Source: a bacterium UBA2219 (GTDB lineage Bacteria; Desulfobacterota; Deferrimicrobia; Deferrimicrobiales; Deferrimicrobiaceae). From it: DNA of 26,225 nucleotides. Numbering within the stretch: position 1 is the first letter of the stretch; the number at the start of each line of letters is the position of its first letter. The position numbers and the translations under genes were made by a program. The stretch spans positions 11,679 to 37,903 of the forward strand of contig DCUH01000105.1 in the NCBI GenBank assembly GCA_002327765.1, read 5' to 3'. This document shows, in pieces, positions 7,931 to 15,816 of the stretch. The notes under the pieces are model-generated. The model saw nothing but the letters and a program-made list of their open reading frames with translations. It ran no database searches and had not been told where the DNA came from.

Positions 7931-8623
7931 TCACCGATATTTCAGGATGCACCAGACCGCGCGCAGGCCGTCCTTCCAGGTGATCTTCTTCCCTTCCTCG
8001 TACGTGCGCCCGTGGTATCCGATCCCGACCTCGTAGACCCGGCAGCGGAGCCGCGCCACCTTGGAAGTGACTTCGGGCTCGAACCCGAAGCGGTCCTCCT
8101 CGATCCGGATCGCGCGGATCACCTCGCCCCGGAACACCTTGTAGCAGGTCTCCATGTCGGAGAGATTCAGGTTGGTGAACATGTTCGAGAACAGGGTAAG
8201 GAACCGGTTCCCGACGTAATGCCAGAAGAAGAGGACCCGCTTCGCCCCGCCGCCCGCGAAGCGGGAGCCGTAGACGACGTCGGCCTTGCCCGCAAGGATC
8301 GGGGCGAGCAGTTTGGGGTACTCCTGCGGGTCGTACTCGAGGTCGGCGTCCTGGATCAGGACGACGTCCCCCGTCGTCCGCGCGATCCCCGTCCTCAGCG
8401 CCGCGCCCTTTCCCCGGTTCCGGTCGTGGTAAAGGACCCGCACCCCTTCGCGCCCCTCGACGCTTTTCTCGAGAAGCGTCCGGGTACCGTCGGCGGAGAA
8501 GTCGTCGACGAGAACGATCTCCTTGCGAAGCCCGGCGGCGGGGGCGCCCTCCACGGCGGAAAGGATCTCGAGGAGGGTCTCCTTCTCGTTGTAGACCGGC
8601 ATGACGATCGACAGCGTCTTCAT
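7931..8623 (-). CDS. Family 2 glycosyltransferase (dolichyl-phosphate mannosyltransferase/DPM1-like)
   Basis: 230 residues, a single GT-A domain. Visible motifs are VMPVYNEKETL (7-17), the nucleotide-binding LVDDFSADGT (38-47), the metal-binding DAD (92-94) in LIQDADLEYDP, and GSRFAGG (119-125). There is no C-terminal membrane anchor. Proteins of this type transfer a sugar from a nucleotide to a polyprenyl phosphate. The ATG start overlaps the stop of the upstream membrane transferase by four bases (ATGA), so the two are coupled. A natural reading is that this enzyme charges the lipid carrier and the GT39-like protein uses the product; the sugar and final acceptor are unknown. Confidence 0.88.
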   Translation of the reverse strand: MKTLSIVMPVYNEKETLLEILSAVEGAPAAGLRKEIVLVDDFSADGTRTLLEKSVEGREGVRVLYHDRNRGKGAALRTGIARTTGDVVLIQDADLEYDPQEYPKLLAPILAGKADVVYGSRFAGGGAKRVLFFWHYVGNRFLTLFSNMFTNLNLSDMETCYKVFRGEVIRAIRIEEDRFGFEPEVTSKVARLRCRVYEVGIGYHGRTYEEGKKITWKDGLRAVWCILKYR

Positions 8624-10509
8624 CGGGGCCTCCCGCCGCCCGCAGGGATCGCGAGGACCCGGACGGATTTCTCCCGATAGGCCTCGGGAAGCGATGCGAT
8701 CCACCGCTCGACGGCCTCCCGGCCCGACCGGTCCCAGCTCCCGGCGTAATAGCTTTTGCCGAAGTGGTGCCACTCGAACTCGTTGAACAGGACGTGCGTA
8801 AAGCCCGCCTCCGCGAGCGCCGTCGACACGTCGGCGGGGTCCCGGCTCGCCGTGGCGACCCTCTGCAGGGGGTGCTCGTCGAACGGGGACGGCGCGACGA
8901 CGTCCCGCTCGAAATAGAAAGGGCGGGTCTCCCCGACGAACAGGATTCGCGACTCCGCGGGCAGCGACGCGTTGACGAAGCGCGCGGCGCCGTACGCCGG
9001 GAAGAACCGCGAGGCGAGAAGGGCCGCCCTGTCCGGCCGGCCGGGCAGCCGGAACGAGGTCCTCCAGGCGTTGAACATCCCCATCCGCTTCGAGAACCCT
9101 TCCGCGGACGCGAGCTGCGCGCACACGCACAGCAGGACGGCCGCCGCCAGCGCCGCCCGCGGGGCCGCAAGCTTCCGGGACCATTGCGACAGGAGGCGCC
9201 CGGAGAGCAGCGCCATGGCCGGGAGCGCGGGGAGGAGGAAGCGGGAGAACCACGAGGTGAAGAACCACGCGGCCAGGAAAGACGCCGCGGCGAGCCGCAG
9301 GAAACGCCATTCCGCCGCCGTGTCCCGCGGGAGCAGGAAGAGCGACAGGAGGAACAGGGGGAAAGCGGCCCCGAGCGACGCCCCGGGGCCGGACAGTTCC
9401 AGGTCGGGGAAGAAGGACAGCGACGCCGCCAGATCCCACAGGTCCCCCGGGCCGCTGTACATGGCGGAGAAGGTATGGGCGTCCCCGGCGAGGATCTTCA
9501 TGCGCAGCGGCGTCCAGGAGGGGGCCTTGAAGATGCCGTTCAGGAGAGGATAGACCGGGTTCCCCGTCGCCGCCGCGTTCCGGAGCAGCCAGGGGGACCA
9601 GGCCGCCGTCGCGGCGGCCAGGAACGGAAGGGACCCCCGAAGGGCGCGTTCCGGCGCAAGACCTTCCGTTCGCCGCGCCCGAAGCAGCAGGAGGGCCGGG
9701 GCCGTCGCCGCGCAGGACACGAGCATCGTGTACTTGGTCCCGAGCGATGCGCCGCAGAGCGCTCCGGCCAGGACCCGGAATTTCCGCGCCTCGGCGCCCG
9801 CCCCCACGGAGGGGATCAGGGAATACAGGAACGCGAAAAAGAACAGCGCCACCCCCGGGTCGTTCTTCTGGAGGAAGACCGAGTTCAGCGCCGTCGACGA
9901 GAACAGGAACAGCGGCGCGGCGACAAGTCCCGCCCTGCGGTCCCCGAGGCGGTCCGCGAGGGTCAGGATGCCCAGCGCGCAGAGGACATGCGAAAGCCAG
10001 CCGACCAGGTTGGCCTCCGTGTAGCCGCCGCCCGCCAGCCCGACCATGTTGAGCATTTCGATCCCGAGCGGGAAGTGCGACTCGACGAAATGGACAAGGG
10101 GTCGTGTCGTTCCGGACGTCAGGAACAGGCGGGGGAGCCCGTAGTGATAATGGAGCGTGTCGTAGAAGAACGGCGGGATCCACGTGAGCGGGAACGGCGC
10201 GATCCCCGCCAGCAGGACAGAGTATTCCCACGGGGACGGGACGGCGGGAGGGGCCGGCGCTTCCCGCCGGGCGGCGCGCAGCCCGACGCCGGCGCAAAGG
10301 GTCAGGGCGGCCGCGAGGAGGAAGGCCGACGCCTTCGCGTGTCCGAGGGACCCCAGGACCACCACCGAGAACGAGATCCATGCCATTCCCGCGGCGCATG
10401 AGAAGAACATCTCCTCCCCCGCGTGGAAGAAATCGAAGCGCAACGCCCGGAACAGCGACCGGAACGCGAAGGAGGAGGCGGCGAGCCAGGCCGGGAACAG
10501 CAGCGGCAT
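8620..10509 (-). CDS. Polytopic GT39-like (PMT/ArnT-type) glycosyltransferase
   Basis: 629 residues with about 10-12 hydrophobic segments to roughly residue 450, then a soluble C-terminal region of about 160 residues. An Asp in the first large loop (D117, in FFYDTLHYHYG) sits where GT-C lipid-linked sugar transferases carry their catalytic acid. The family call rests on topology, this loop and pairing with the GT2 gene, since overall motifs are weak. Two ATGs are possible: 10524 and 10509. The second is chosen because GGAAGGA lies seven bases ahead of it. It probably moves a sugar from a polyprenyl-phosphate donor to a glycan, lipid or protein on the outer face of the inner membrane. Confidence 0.7.
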   Translation of the reverse strand: MPLLFPAWLAASSFAFRSLFRALRFDFFHAGEEMFFSCAAGMAWISFSVVVLGSLGHAKASAFLLAAALTLCAGVGLRAARREAPAPPAVPSPWEYSVLLAGIAPFPLTWIPPFFYDTLHYHYGLPRLFLTSGTTRPLVHFVESHFPLGIEMLNMVGLAGGGYTEANLVGWLSHVLCALGILTLADRLGDRRAGLVAAPLFLFSSTALNSVFLQKNDPGVALFFFAFLYSLIPSVGAGAEARKFRVLAGALCGASLGTKYTMLVSCAATAPALLLLRARRTEGLAPERALRGSLPFLAAATAAWSPWLLRNAAATGNPVYPLLNGIFKAPSWTPLRMKILAGDAHTFSAMYSGPGDLWDLAASLSFFPDLELSGPGASLGAAFPLFLLSLFLLPRDTAAEWRFLRLAAASFLAAWFFTSWFSRFLLPALPAMALLSGRLLSQWSRKLAAPRAALAAAVLLCVCAQLASAEGFSKRMGMFNAWRTSFRLPGRPDRAALLASRFFPAYGAARFVNASLPAESRILFVGETRPFYFERDVVAPSPFDEHPLQRVATASRDPADVSTALAEAGFTHVLFNEFEWHHFGKSYYAGSWDRSGREAVERWIASLPEAYREKSVRVLAIPAGGGRPR

Positions 10510-10557
10510 CGGGGTTCCTTCCATTCGGTTTCCGCCTATTATCGCCCCATCTTTGTG

Positions 10558-10588
10558 TTGATTTCCATCGCATAGAAATGCTTATATG
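10558..10588 (+). promoter_or_regulatory. Probable birA-operon promoter (TTGATT...TATATG)
   Basis: TTGATT (10558-10563) and TATATG (10583-10588) are separated by 19 bases, with TG-C just before the -10. This is the only AT-rich stretch between the divergent GT39-like gene and birA. The predicted transcription start (about 10595) falls on or next to the birA ATG at 10594, implying a leaderless or nearly leaderless mRNA. The spacing is one or two bases long, so confidence is moderate. Confidence 0.4.
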
Positions 10589-10593
10589 TAGTG

Positions 10594-11433
10594 ATGTTTT
10601 CCGGCCGCATCACCCCGGAGCAGCTTCGCGGCAGGCTCGCCCCCGGCGGCCCGTGGGTCGATCTGGTCTGTCTCGGCACGACGGACAGCACGAACGGCGT
10701 GGCGATGGAAATGGCGGAGGCCGGTGCCCCCCACGGCACGGTCGTCGTGGCGGACGGGCAGACCGGGGGGCGCGGACGCCACGGGCGGCGATGGGTCTCG
10801 CCGCCGGGCCGGAACGTGTACGCGTCGTTGATCGTGCGTCCCGAAATGCCGGTTTCGGAGGCATCGGGGCTTTCGCTGGCGGCCGGGGTCGCCCTGGCGG
10901 ACGCGGCGGAAAGGGCGGGCGTCCCCGCTCTCCTCAAGTGGCCCAACGACCTGTACCTGGGCGACCGGAAGGCGGCCGGCATCCTGGTGGAGACGGCCGT
11001 CGGGCAGGGCGGCGCCCGGCACGCGGTGGTCGGCGTCGGGATCAACGTGAACCTGGCCGGGGACGAGATCCCCGCGGAGATCCGCGGGAAGGCGACGTCG
11101 CTGCGGATCCGCGCGGGGCGCGAGTTTTCCCGGGCGGAGGTCCTGGCGCTGTTCCTCGACGCCTTCGCGCGCCGGTACGCGGAATTCGCCGCCGGGGGGT
11201 TCAAGGCGATCCACCCGGCCTGGGAGCGCAGGGACATGCTCCGGGGGCGGCGCGTTCTCGTCCTGCGGGCGGGGGAAGAGGCACGCGGCGTCGCGCTGGG
11301 CGTCGCCGGGGACGGCGCCCTGCGGTTCCGGCCGGACGCTTCGGGCGCGGAGGAACGGCTGTTCAGCGGCGAGATCCTGGAATTCGAGACGATCCTGTCA
11401 AGGGAGGCGAAGGACACCGGATGCTTCTCGTGA
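10594..11433 (+). CDS. birA: Biotin--[acetyl-CoA-carboxylase] ligase, monofunctional
   Basis: 279 residues. It activates biotin with ATP and attaches it to the biotin carrier lysine. The biotin/AMP-binding motif GRGRHGRRW is at 59-67, KWPNDL at 115-120, the DRKAAGIL segment with the conserved Lys at 124-131, and GVGINVN near 147-153. A small C-terminal SH3-like domain follows. The N-terminal DNA-binding domain of E. coli-type BirA is absent, so it should not act as a biotin repressor. A GTG lies directly before the ATG (10591) and either may be used. No Shine-Dalgarno precedes them. The 3' end overlaps coaX by 13 bases, an arrangement common in bacteria. Confidence 0.92.
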   Translation: MFSGRITPEQLRGRLAPGGPWVDLVCLGTTDSTNGVAMEMAEAGAPHGTVVVADGQTGGRGRHGRRWVSPPGRNVYASLIVRPEMPVSEASGLSLAAGVALADAAERAGVPALLKWPNDLYLGDRKAAGILVETAVGQGGARHAVVGVGINVNLAGDEIPAEIRGKATSLRIRAGREFSRAEVLALFLDAFARRYAEFAAGGFKAIHPAWERRDMLRGRRVLVLRAGEEARGVALGVAGDGALRFRPDASGAEERLFSGEILEFETILSREAKDTGCFS

Positions 11434-12185
11434 TCGACGTCGGGAACTCCAACACCGTCATCGGGGTGTACGAAGGGGAGAAGCTCCTTCACCACTGGCG
11501 TGTCTGGACCGACCGGGAGAAGACCAGCGACGAGTACGGGATCCTGCTCCGGAACCTTTACGAGGCGGCTCGCTTCTCCCCGAAGGACATCAAGGCGATC
11601 ATCGTCGCCTCCGTCGTCCCCCCCCTCACCCCGACCATCGTCGAGCTCTGCGAGCGGTACTTCGGCATGACGCCGCTGGTCGTCGGGCCCGGGATCAAGA
11701 CGGGGATCTCGATCAAGATGGACAACCCCCGGGAGGTCGGGGCCGACCGGATCGTCAACTCCGTGGCCGCGTTCGCGAAGCACGGGAAGGCCTCCATCGT
11801 CGTCGACTTCGGGACAGCCACCACGTTCGACTACGTGTCGGCGAAGGGCGACTACATGGGTGGGGTGATCGCCCCGGGCGTGAACATCTCGGCGGAGGCG
11901 CTCTTCCGGCAGGCGTCGAAGCTCCCGCGCATCGAGATCGCGAAGCCGCCCGCCGTGATCGGGAAGAACACGGTCGCCGCAATGCAGTCGGGCCTCTTCT
12001 ACGGGTACGTCGCGCTGGTGGACGGAATCCTCGCCCGGATCCGCAAGGAGCTCAGGATCAGCCCCTTCGTGGTCGCCACCGGCGGGCTCGCCCGGGAGAT
12101 CGCGGCCGAGTCGTCTGAAATCCATGAAATCGATGAGAATTTGACTCTGGAAGGCCTGCGTATTATATACGAAAGGAACATTTAA
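11421..12185 (+). CDS. coaX: Type III pantothenate kinase
   Basis: 254 residues, the usual CoaX length. It phosphorylates pantothenate in the first step of coenzyme A synthesis. The N-terminal phosphate motif is IDVGNSNTVIG (5-15), GADRIVNSVAAF is at 107-118, and the second phosphate motif VVDFGTATTFD is at 127-137, giving the ASKHA-fold active site with Asp6 and Asp129. Near the C-terminus ATGGLA (219-224) is the adenosine-contact motif. The ATG lies inside the end of birA with AAGGA about eight bases upstream, so translation is probably coupled. The EF-G-like gene follows after 22 bases. Confidence 0.94.
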   Translation: MLLVIDVGNSNTVIGVYEGEKLLHHWRVWTDREKTSDEYGILLRNLYEAARFSPKDIKAIIVASVVPPLTPTIVELCERYFGMTPLVVGPGIKTGISIKMDNPREVGADRIVNSVAAFAKHGKASIVVDFGTATTFDYVSAKGDYMGGVIAPGVNISAEALFRQASKLPRIEIAKPPAVIGKNTVAAMQSGLFYGYVALVDGILARIRKELRISPFVVATGGLAREIAAESSEIHEIDENLTLEGLRIIYERNI

Positions 12186-12207
12186 GCCGTCAGGAGGGAA
12201 TTTCGAG

Positions 12208-14292
12208 GTGGACATCCAGCAGATCAGGAACGTAGGGATCATCGCCCACGGGGGCGCAGGGAAGACGACGCTCGCGGAGGCGTTGCTCTTTAACGCAAAG
12301 GCGGTCGACCGGCTCGGCAAGGTGGACGACGGAAGCTCGAACTTCGATTTCGACCCGGAAGAGATCCGCAGGAAGATCACGATCGGCACGTCCTTCCATC
12401 ACTATAGCTGGAACAAGGTGGAGGTCACCCTGGCCGACACCCCGGGCTACACCAACTTCGAGGCCGACACGCGGGCGGTCCTGCGCTTCCTCGACGGCGC
12501 CGTCCTGGTCGTCAACGCGGTGTCCGGCGTGGAGGTCCAGACGGAGAAGATGTGGAGCCTCGCGCGCGCGGCGGAGGTGCCGGTGATCGGCTTCGTCTCC
12601 AAGATGGACAAGGAGCGCGCGGACTTCGACAAGGCGGTCGCGGAGATGTCGGAGATCCTCAAGGTCCACGCGGTCCCCGTGATGCTCCCCATCGGCAGGG
12701 AAGCGTCGTTCTCCGGCGTGATCGACCTGTTCCGGATGAAGGCGCTGGTCTACAAGGGCGACGCCGGCGAGTTCGCCGTGCAGGACATCCCGGCCGACAT
12801 GGCCGACGCGGCGGCGGATGCGCGCGAGAAGCTGATCGAGTCTTGCGCCGAGGCCGACGACGCCCTCATCGAGAAGTTCCTCGAGGGCGGCGAGCTGTCC
12901 GAGGAGGAAATCCGGTCGGGCTTCCGCGCGGGGGTGCGGGCCAACAAGTTCCTGCCGGTCGCCTGCGGCTCCTCGGCGCGCATCGTCGGGATCGCTGCGC
13001 TGCAGGACCTCGTCAACTTCGCCCTGCCCGACCCGTCGTTCCGCGGCGAGGTGGCCGGCACCAACCCGAAGGCGAAGGCCGAGGAGAAGCGCGCCATCTC
13101 CGAGAAGGCGCCGTTCTCCGCCCAGGTGTTCAAGACGCTCGCCGACCCGTACGCCGGCAAGCTCTCCATCTTCAAGATCTTCTCCGGGACGCTCACCCCC
13201 GACATGTCGCCGCTGAACTCCACCAAGGACGCGACGGAGCGGATCGGGGGGATCCTCCGTCTGGAAGGGAAGAAGCAGAAGACGGTCCCGTCGGCTTCCG
13301 CCGGAGAGATCGTCGCGGTGGCCAAGTTCAAGGAGACCACCACGGGCGACACGCTCTGCGACCCGAAGGCGCCGATCGTTTTCTCCCTCCCGGAGAAGAC
13401 GGAGCCGGTCATCTCCTTCGCCGTCCGCCCCAAGACCCGGAACGACGAGGACAAGCTGGGCGCGTCGATCGCCCGGATGATGGAGGAAGACCCCACCATC
13501 CATTTCCGCAAGGACGCGCAGACCAACGAGTTCATCCTCGCGGGGATGGGGGACACCCACCTCGAGGTCGTGGTCGAGAAGCTCAAGCGGCAATACAGCG
13601 TCGAAGTCGAGATGCGCACCCCGAAGATCGCCTACCTGGAGACCATCAAGGGGAAGGCCGAGGTGCAGGGCAAGCACAAGAAGCAGTCCGGCGGTCGCGG
13701 CCAGTACGGCGACTGCTGGATCCGCATCGAGCCGCTTCCCCGCGGGAAGGGGTTCGAGTACGTCGACGCGATCGTCGGCGGGTCGATCCCGCGGCAGTAC
13801 ATCCCCGCGGTCGAGAAGGGCGTCGTGGAGCGGATGTCCAAGGGCGTCATCGCCGGGTTCCCGATGGTCGACGTCCGCGTCACCGTGTTCGACGGCTCCT
13901 TCCACACGGTCGACTCCTCCGAAATGGCGTTCAAGATCGCCGGCTCCCTCGCCTTCAAGAAGGCGGCGGCCATCGCGAAGCCGGTGCTGCTCGAGCCGAT
14001 CGTCGAACTGGAAGTGGTCGTCCCCGACGAGAGCGTGGGCGACGTCATGGGCGACCTGAGCGGGCGGCGCGGCCGCGTGCTGGGCGTGGACGCCAAGGGC
14101 AAGAGCCAGGTCGTCCGGGCCCAGGTTCCGCTTTCCGAGGTGCTCCGCTATTCGTCCGACCTGAACTCCATGACGGGCGGCCGCGGGCAGTTCACCATGA
14201 AGATCGACCATTACGAGGAAACGCCGGCCGCCATCGCCGAGAAGGTGATCGCGGAAGCGAAGAAGGAGGTCGGCGAAGAGGAGGAGGAGTGA
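12208..14292 (+). CDS. Elongation factor G paralogue (EF-G-like GTPase, FusA2 type)
   Basis: 694 residues with all EF-G domains. It starts at GTG with AGGAGG ten bases ahead (12192-12197). The P-loop is AHGGAGKT (13-20) rather than AHIDAGKT. Switch I keeps Thr58 (RKITIG). Switch II is DTPGY (77-81), with Tyr81 where EF-G has the catalytic His. G4 is SKMD (131-134). Domain IV is well conserved, including KKQSGGRGQYG and the long match from IPRQYIPAVEKG to VPLSEVL, so ribosome binding is likely. The DTPGY variant marks the EF-G-2/FusA2 paralogues (as in mycobacterial FusA2), which are not the main translocase and whose role is uncertain. A canonical fusA should exist elsewhere. The stop overlaps the next start (GTGA). 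Confidence 0.88.
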   Translation: MDIQQIRNVGIIAHGGAGKTTLAEALLFNAKAVDRLGKVDDGSSNFDFDPEEIRRKITIGTSFHHYSWNKVEVTLADTPGYTNFEADTRAVLRFLDGAVLVVNAVSGVEVQTEKMWSLARAAEVPVIGFVSKMDKERADFDKAVAEMSEILKVHAVPVMLPIGREASFSGVIDLFRMKALVYKGDAGEFAVQDIPADMADAAADAREKLIESCAEADDALIEKFLEGGELSEEEIRSGFRAGVRANKFLPVACGSSARIVGIAALQDLVNFALPDPSFRGEVAGTNPKAKAEEKRAISEKAPFSAQVFKTLADPYAGKLSIFKIFSGTLTPDMSPLNSTKDATERIGGILRLEGKKQKTVPSASAGEIVAVAKFKETTTGDTLCDPKAPIVFSLPEKTEPVISFAVRPKTRNDEDKLGASIARMMEEDPTIHFRKDAQTNEFILAGMGDTHLEVVVEKLKRQYSVEVEMRTPKIAYLETIKGKAEVQGKHKKQSGGRGQYGDCWIRIEPLPRGKGFEYVDAIVGGSIPRQYIPAVEKGVVERMSKGVIAGFPMVDVRVTVFDGSFHTVDSSEMAFKIAGSLAFKKAAAIAKPVLLEPIVELEVVVPDESVGDVMGDLSGRRGRVLGVDAKGKSQVVRAQVPLSEVLRYSSDLNSMTGGRGQFTMKIDHYEETPAAIAEKVIAEAKKEVGEEEEE

Positions 14293-14765
14293 CGGGTCCC
14301 GGCGGGAAGCAGCCCGGCGACGACCTGACCCGGGACCAGCCGGCCGGGGAGGACGCGCGCCTCTCGCTCGAGGCGAGGATCGCCGCGATGACGGTGCCGG
14401 AGAAGGTCGAGCTGGCGTCGAAGGGAAACCGCGAGGTCCGGCGGATCCTCTCGAAGGACGCCAGCAGCATGGTGGCCCGGGCGGTGATTTCCAGCCCCCG
14501 GCTGTCCGAGGAGGACGTCGTCGCCTTCGCGTCGTCCTCCCTGACGAACGAGGAGATCCTGCGCGCCATCGCGGACAACCGGCAATGGACCTCGAACCGG
14601 CTGATCGTGTCGGCGATCGTGCAGAACCCGAGGACCCCGCCGCACGCGGCGATACGGTTCCTCGCCATGTTCGCGAACAACGAGTTGAGGGTCCTGATGA
14701 ACAACCGCAGCGTCGGCATCGTCGTGCGCCAGGAGGCGAAACGGCTGCTGGCGCAGCGATCATAG
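14289..14765 (+). CDS. Small alpha-helical repeat protein of unknown function
   Basis: 158 residues from a GTG overlapping the upstream TGA by four bases. An in-frame ATG at 14388 would give 125 residues and would start close to the recognisable repeat region, so the first ~33 low-complexity residues are uncertain. From about residue 45 I see two and a half degenerate ~40-residue repeats: the segments SSPRLSEEDVVAFA and QNPRTPPHAAIRFL occupy equivalent places, each preceded by a hydrophobic helix and followed by an Asn/Arg-rich turn (LRAIADNR, RVLMNNR). The pattern resembles leucine-rich-repeat-variant or HEAT-type helical repeats used for protein binding. There is no signal peptide, membrane segment or catalytic motif. 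Its place between an EF-G-like gene and mglA suggests an adaptor for one of those GTPases, which is inference only. Confidence 0.65.
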   Translation: MTGPGGKQPGDDLTRDQPAGEDARLSLEARIAAMTVPEKVELASKGNREVRRILSKDASSMVARAVISSPRLSEEDVVAFASSSLTNEEILRAIADNRQWTSNRLIVSAIVQNPRTPPHAAIRFLAMFANNELRVLMNNRSVGIVVRQEAKRLLAQRS

Positions 14766-14781
14766 CCCTCCGGGAGAAGCC

Positions 14782-15816
14782 GTGGCACTGTTCAACTACG
14801 CAACGCGAGAGCTCAGCGCGAAGGTCGTCTACTACGGCCCGGGGCTGTCGGGCAAGACCACCAACATCGAGATGGTCCACAAGATGCTGCGTCCCGACCA
14901 GAAGGGTCGCCTCATCTCGCTTCCCACCGAGACCGACCGGACGCTGTTCTTCGACTTCCTACCCATCGACCTGGGCCAGATCAAGGGGTTCAAGGTCCGC
15001 TTCCACCTCTACACCGTCCCGGGCCAGGTCTTCTACAACGCCACCCGCCGACTGGTGCTGCAGGGGGTCGACGGCGTCGTGTTCGTCGCCGATTCGCAGC
15101 GCGAGATGGCCAACAGCAACATGGAGAGCCTGAAGAACCTGATCGACAACCTCTCCAGCTACGGGAAGAAGCTGGAGGAGCTGCCGTTCATCATCCAGTA
15201 CAACAAGCGCGACCTGAAGAACGTCATGTCGGTCCAGGAGATGGACCAGGCGCTGAACTACCTCCGCGTGCCGACGTACGAGGCGGTGGCCCCCACGGGC
15301 AAGGGCGTCACCGAGACGCTCGTCGCCATATCGCGGCTCGTCTTCGCGCACCTGCGCAAGACCCTCCTGATGCCCGGCGAGATGGCGTCGCAGGAAGGGC
15401 TGATGGAGCTCGCCGACGACAAGATCCAGAAGGACTTCGGGCAGAAGGAGGCGGAGCAGCTCGAGGAGATCTCCGACCTCGAGGAGATCAAGGAGGCCGC
15501 CGCGCCGGCTGAGAGGGAGGTGGAGCTGGAGCTGGAGCCCACGTCCCTCAAGGGCGGCTCGGCGTCGGCCCCCACGCCCCCTCCGGCCCCGGTTGAGTTC
15601 GACGAGCTGGGCGAGATCGAGGTGGAGCGGCCCAAGGGCGCGATCCCCACGGTGTCGGTCAAGGCGGAGGGAGGAGGGCCGCTCACGTTCCTCAAGTTCG
15701 AGGCCCCCTTCGTCTCGCCGGAAGGGCACGCCATCCTTCCCGCCCTGTTCCTGGACGGCAACGCCAACCCCGTGCGCGTTCGCATCCGCGTGACGATCGA
15801 CGAGGAGCGACCCTAG
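14782..15816 (+). CDS. mglA: MglA-family Ras-like GTPase with a long C-terminal extension
   Basis: 344 residues against about 195 for Myxococcus MglA. It starts at GTG with GGGAG six bases upstream. Residues 1-~200 follow MglA closely: P-loop GPGLSGKTTN (19-28), TETDR with Arg53, TVPGQ (78-82) with Thr78 and Gln82, VADSQ, and NKRD. Arg53 and Gln82 keep the MglA numbering, so the GTPase site looks intact. Residues ~205-255 are Glu-rich and probably coiled, ~255-290 are Pro/Ala/Glu-rich, and the last ~55 residues look like a small beta domain (TFLKFEAPFVSP...VRVRIRVTIDEE). MglA sets cell polarity and drives motility in myxobacteria. No mglB (its GTPase-activating partner) is in the window. The stop TAG directly abuts the next start. 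Confidence 0.9.
   Translation: MALFNYATRELSAKVVYYGPGLSGKTTNIEMVHKMLRPDQKGRLISLPTETDRTLFFDFLPIDLGQIKGFKVRFHLYTVPGQVFYNATRRLVLQGVDGVVFVADSQREMANSNMESLKNLIDNLSSYGKKLEELPFIIQYNKRDLKNVMSVQEMDQALNYLRVPTYEAVAPTGKGVTETLVAISRLVFAHLRKTLLMPGEMASQEGLMELADDKIQKDFGQKEAEQLEEISDLEEIKEAAAPAEREVELELEPTSLKGGSASAPTPPPAPVEFDELGEIEVERPKGAIPTVSVKAEGGGPLTFLKFEAPFVSPEGHAILPALFLDGNANPVRVRIRVTIDEERP

Noticed and set aside
12190..14880. 896-codon minus-strand frame opposite the EF-G-like gene
   Set aside because: It mirrors the codon bias of a gene with clear EF-G motifs and has no recognisable domain of its own.
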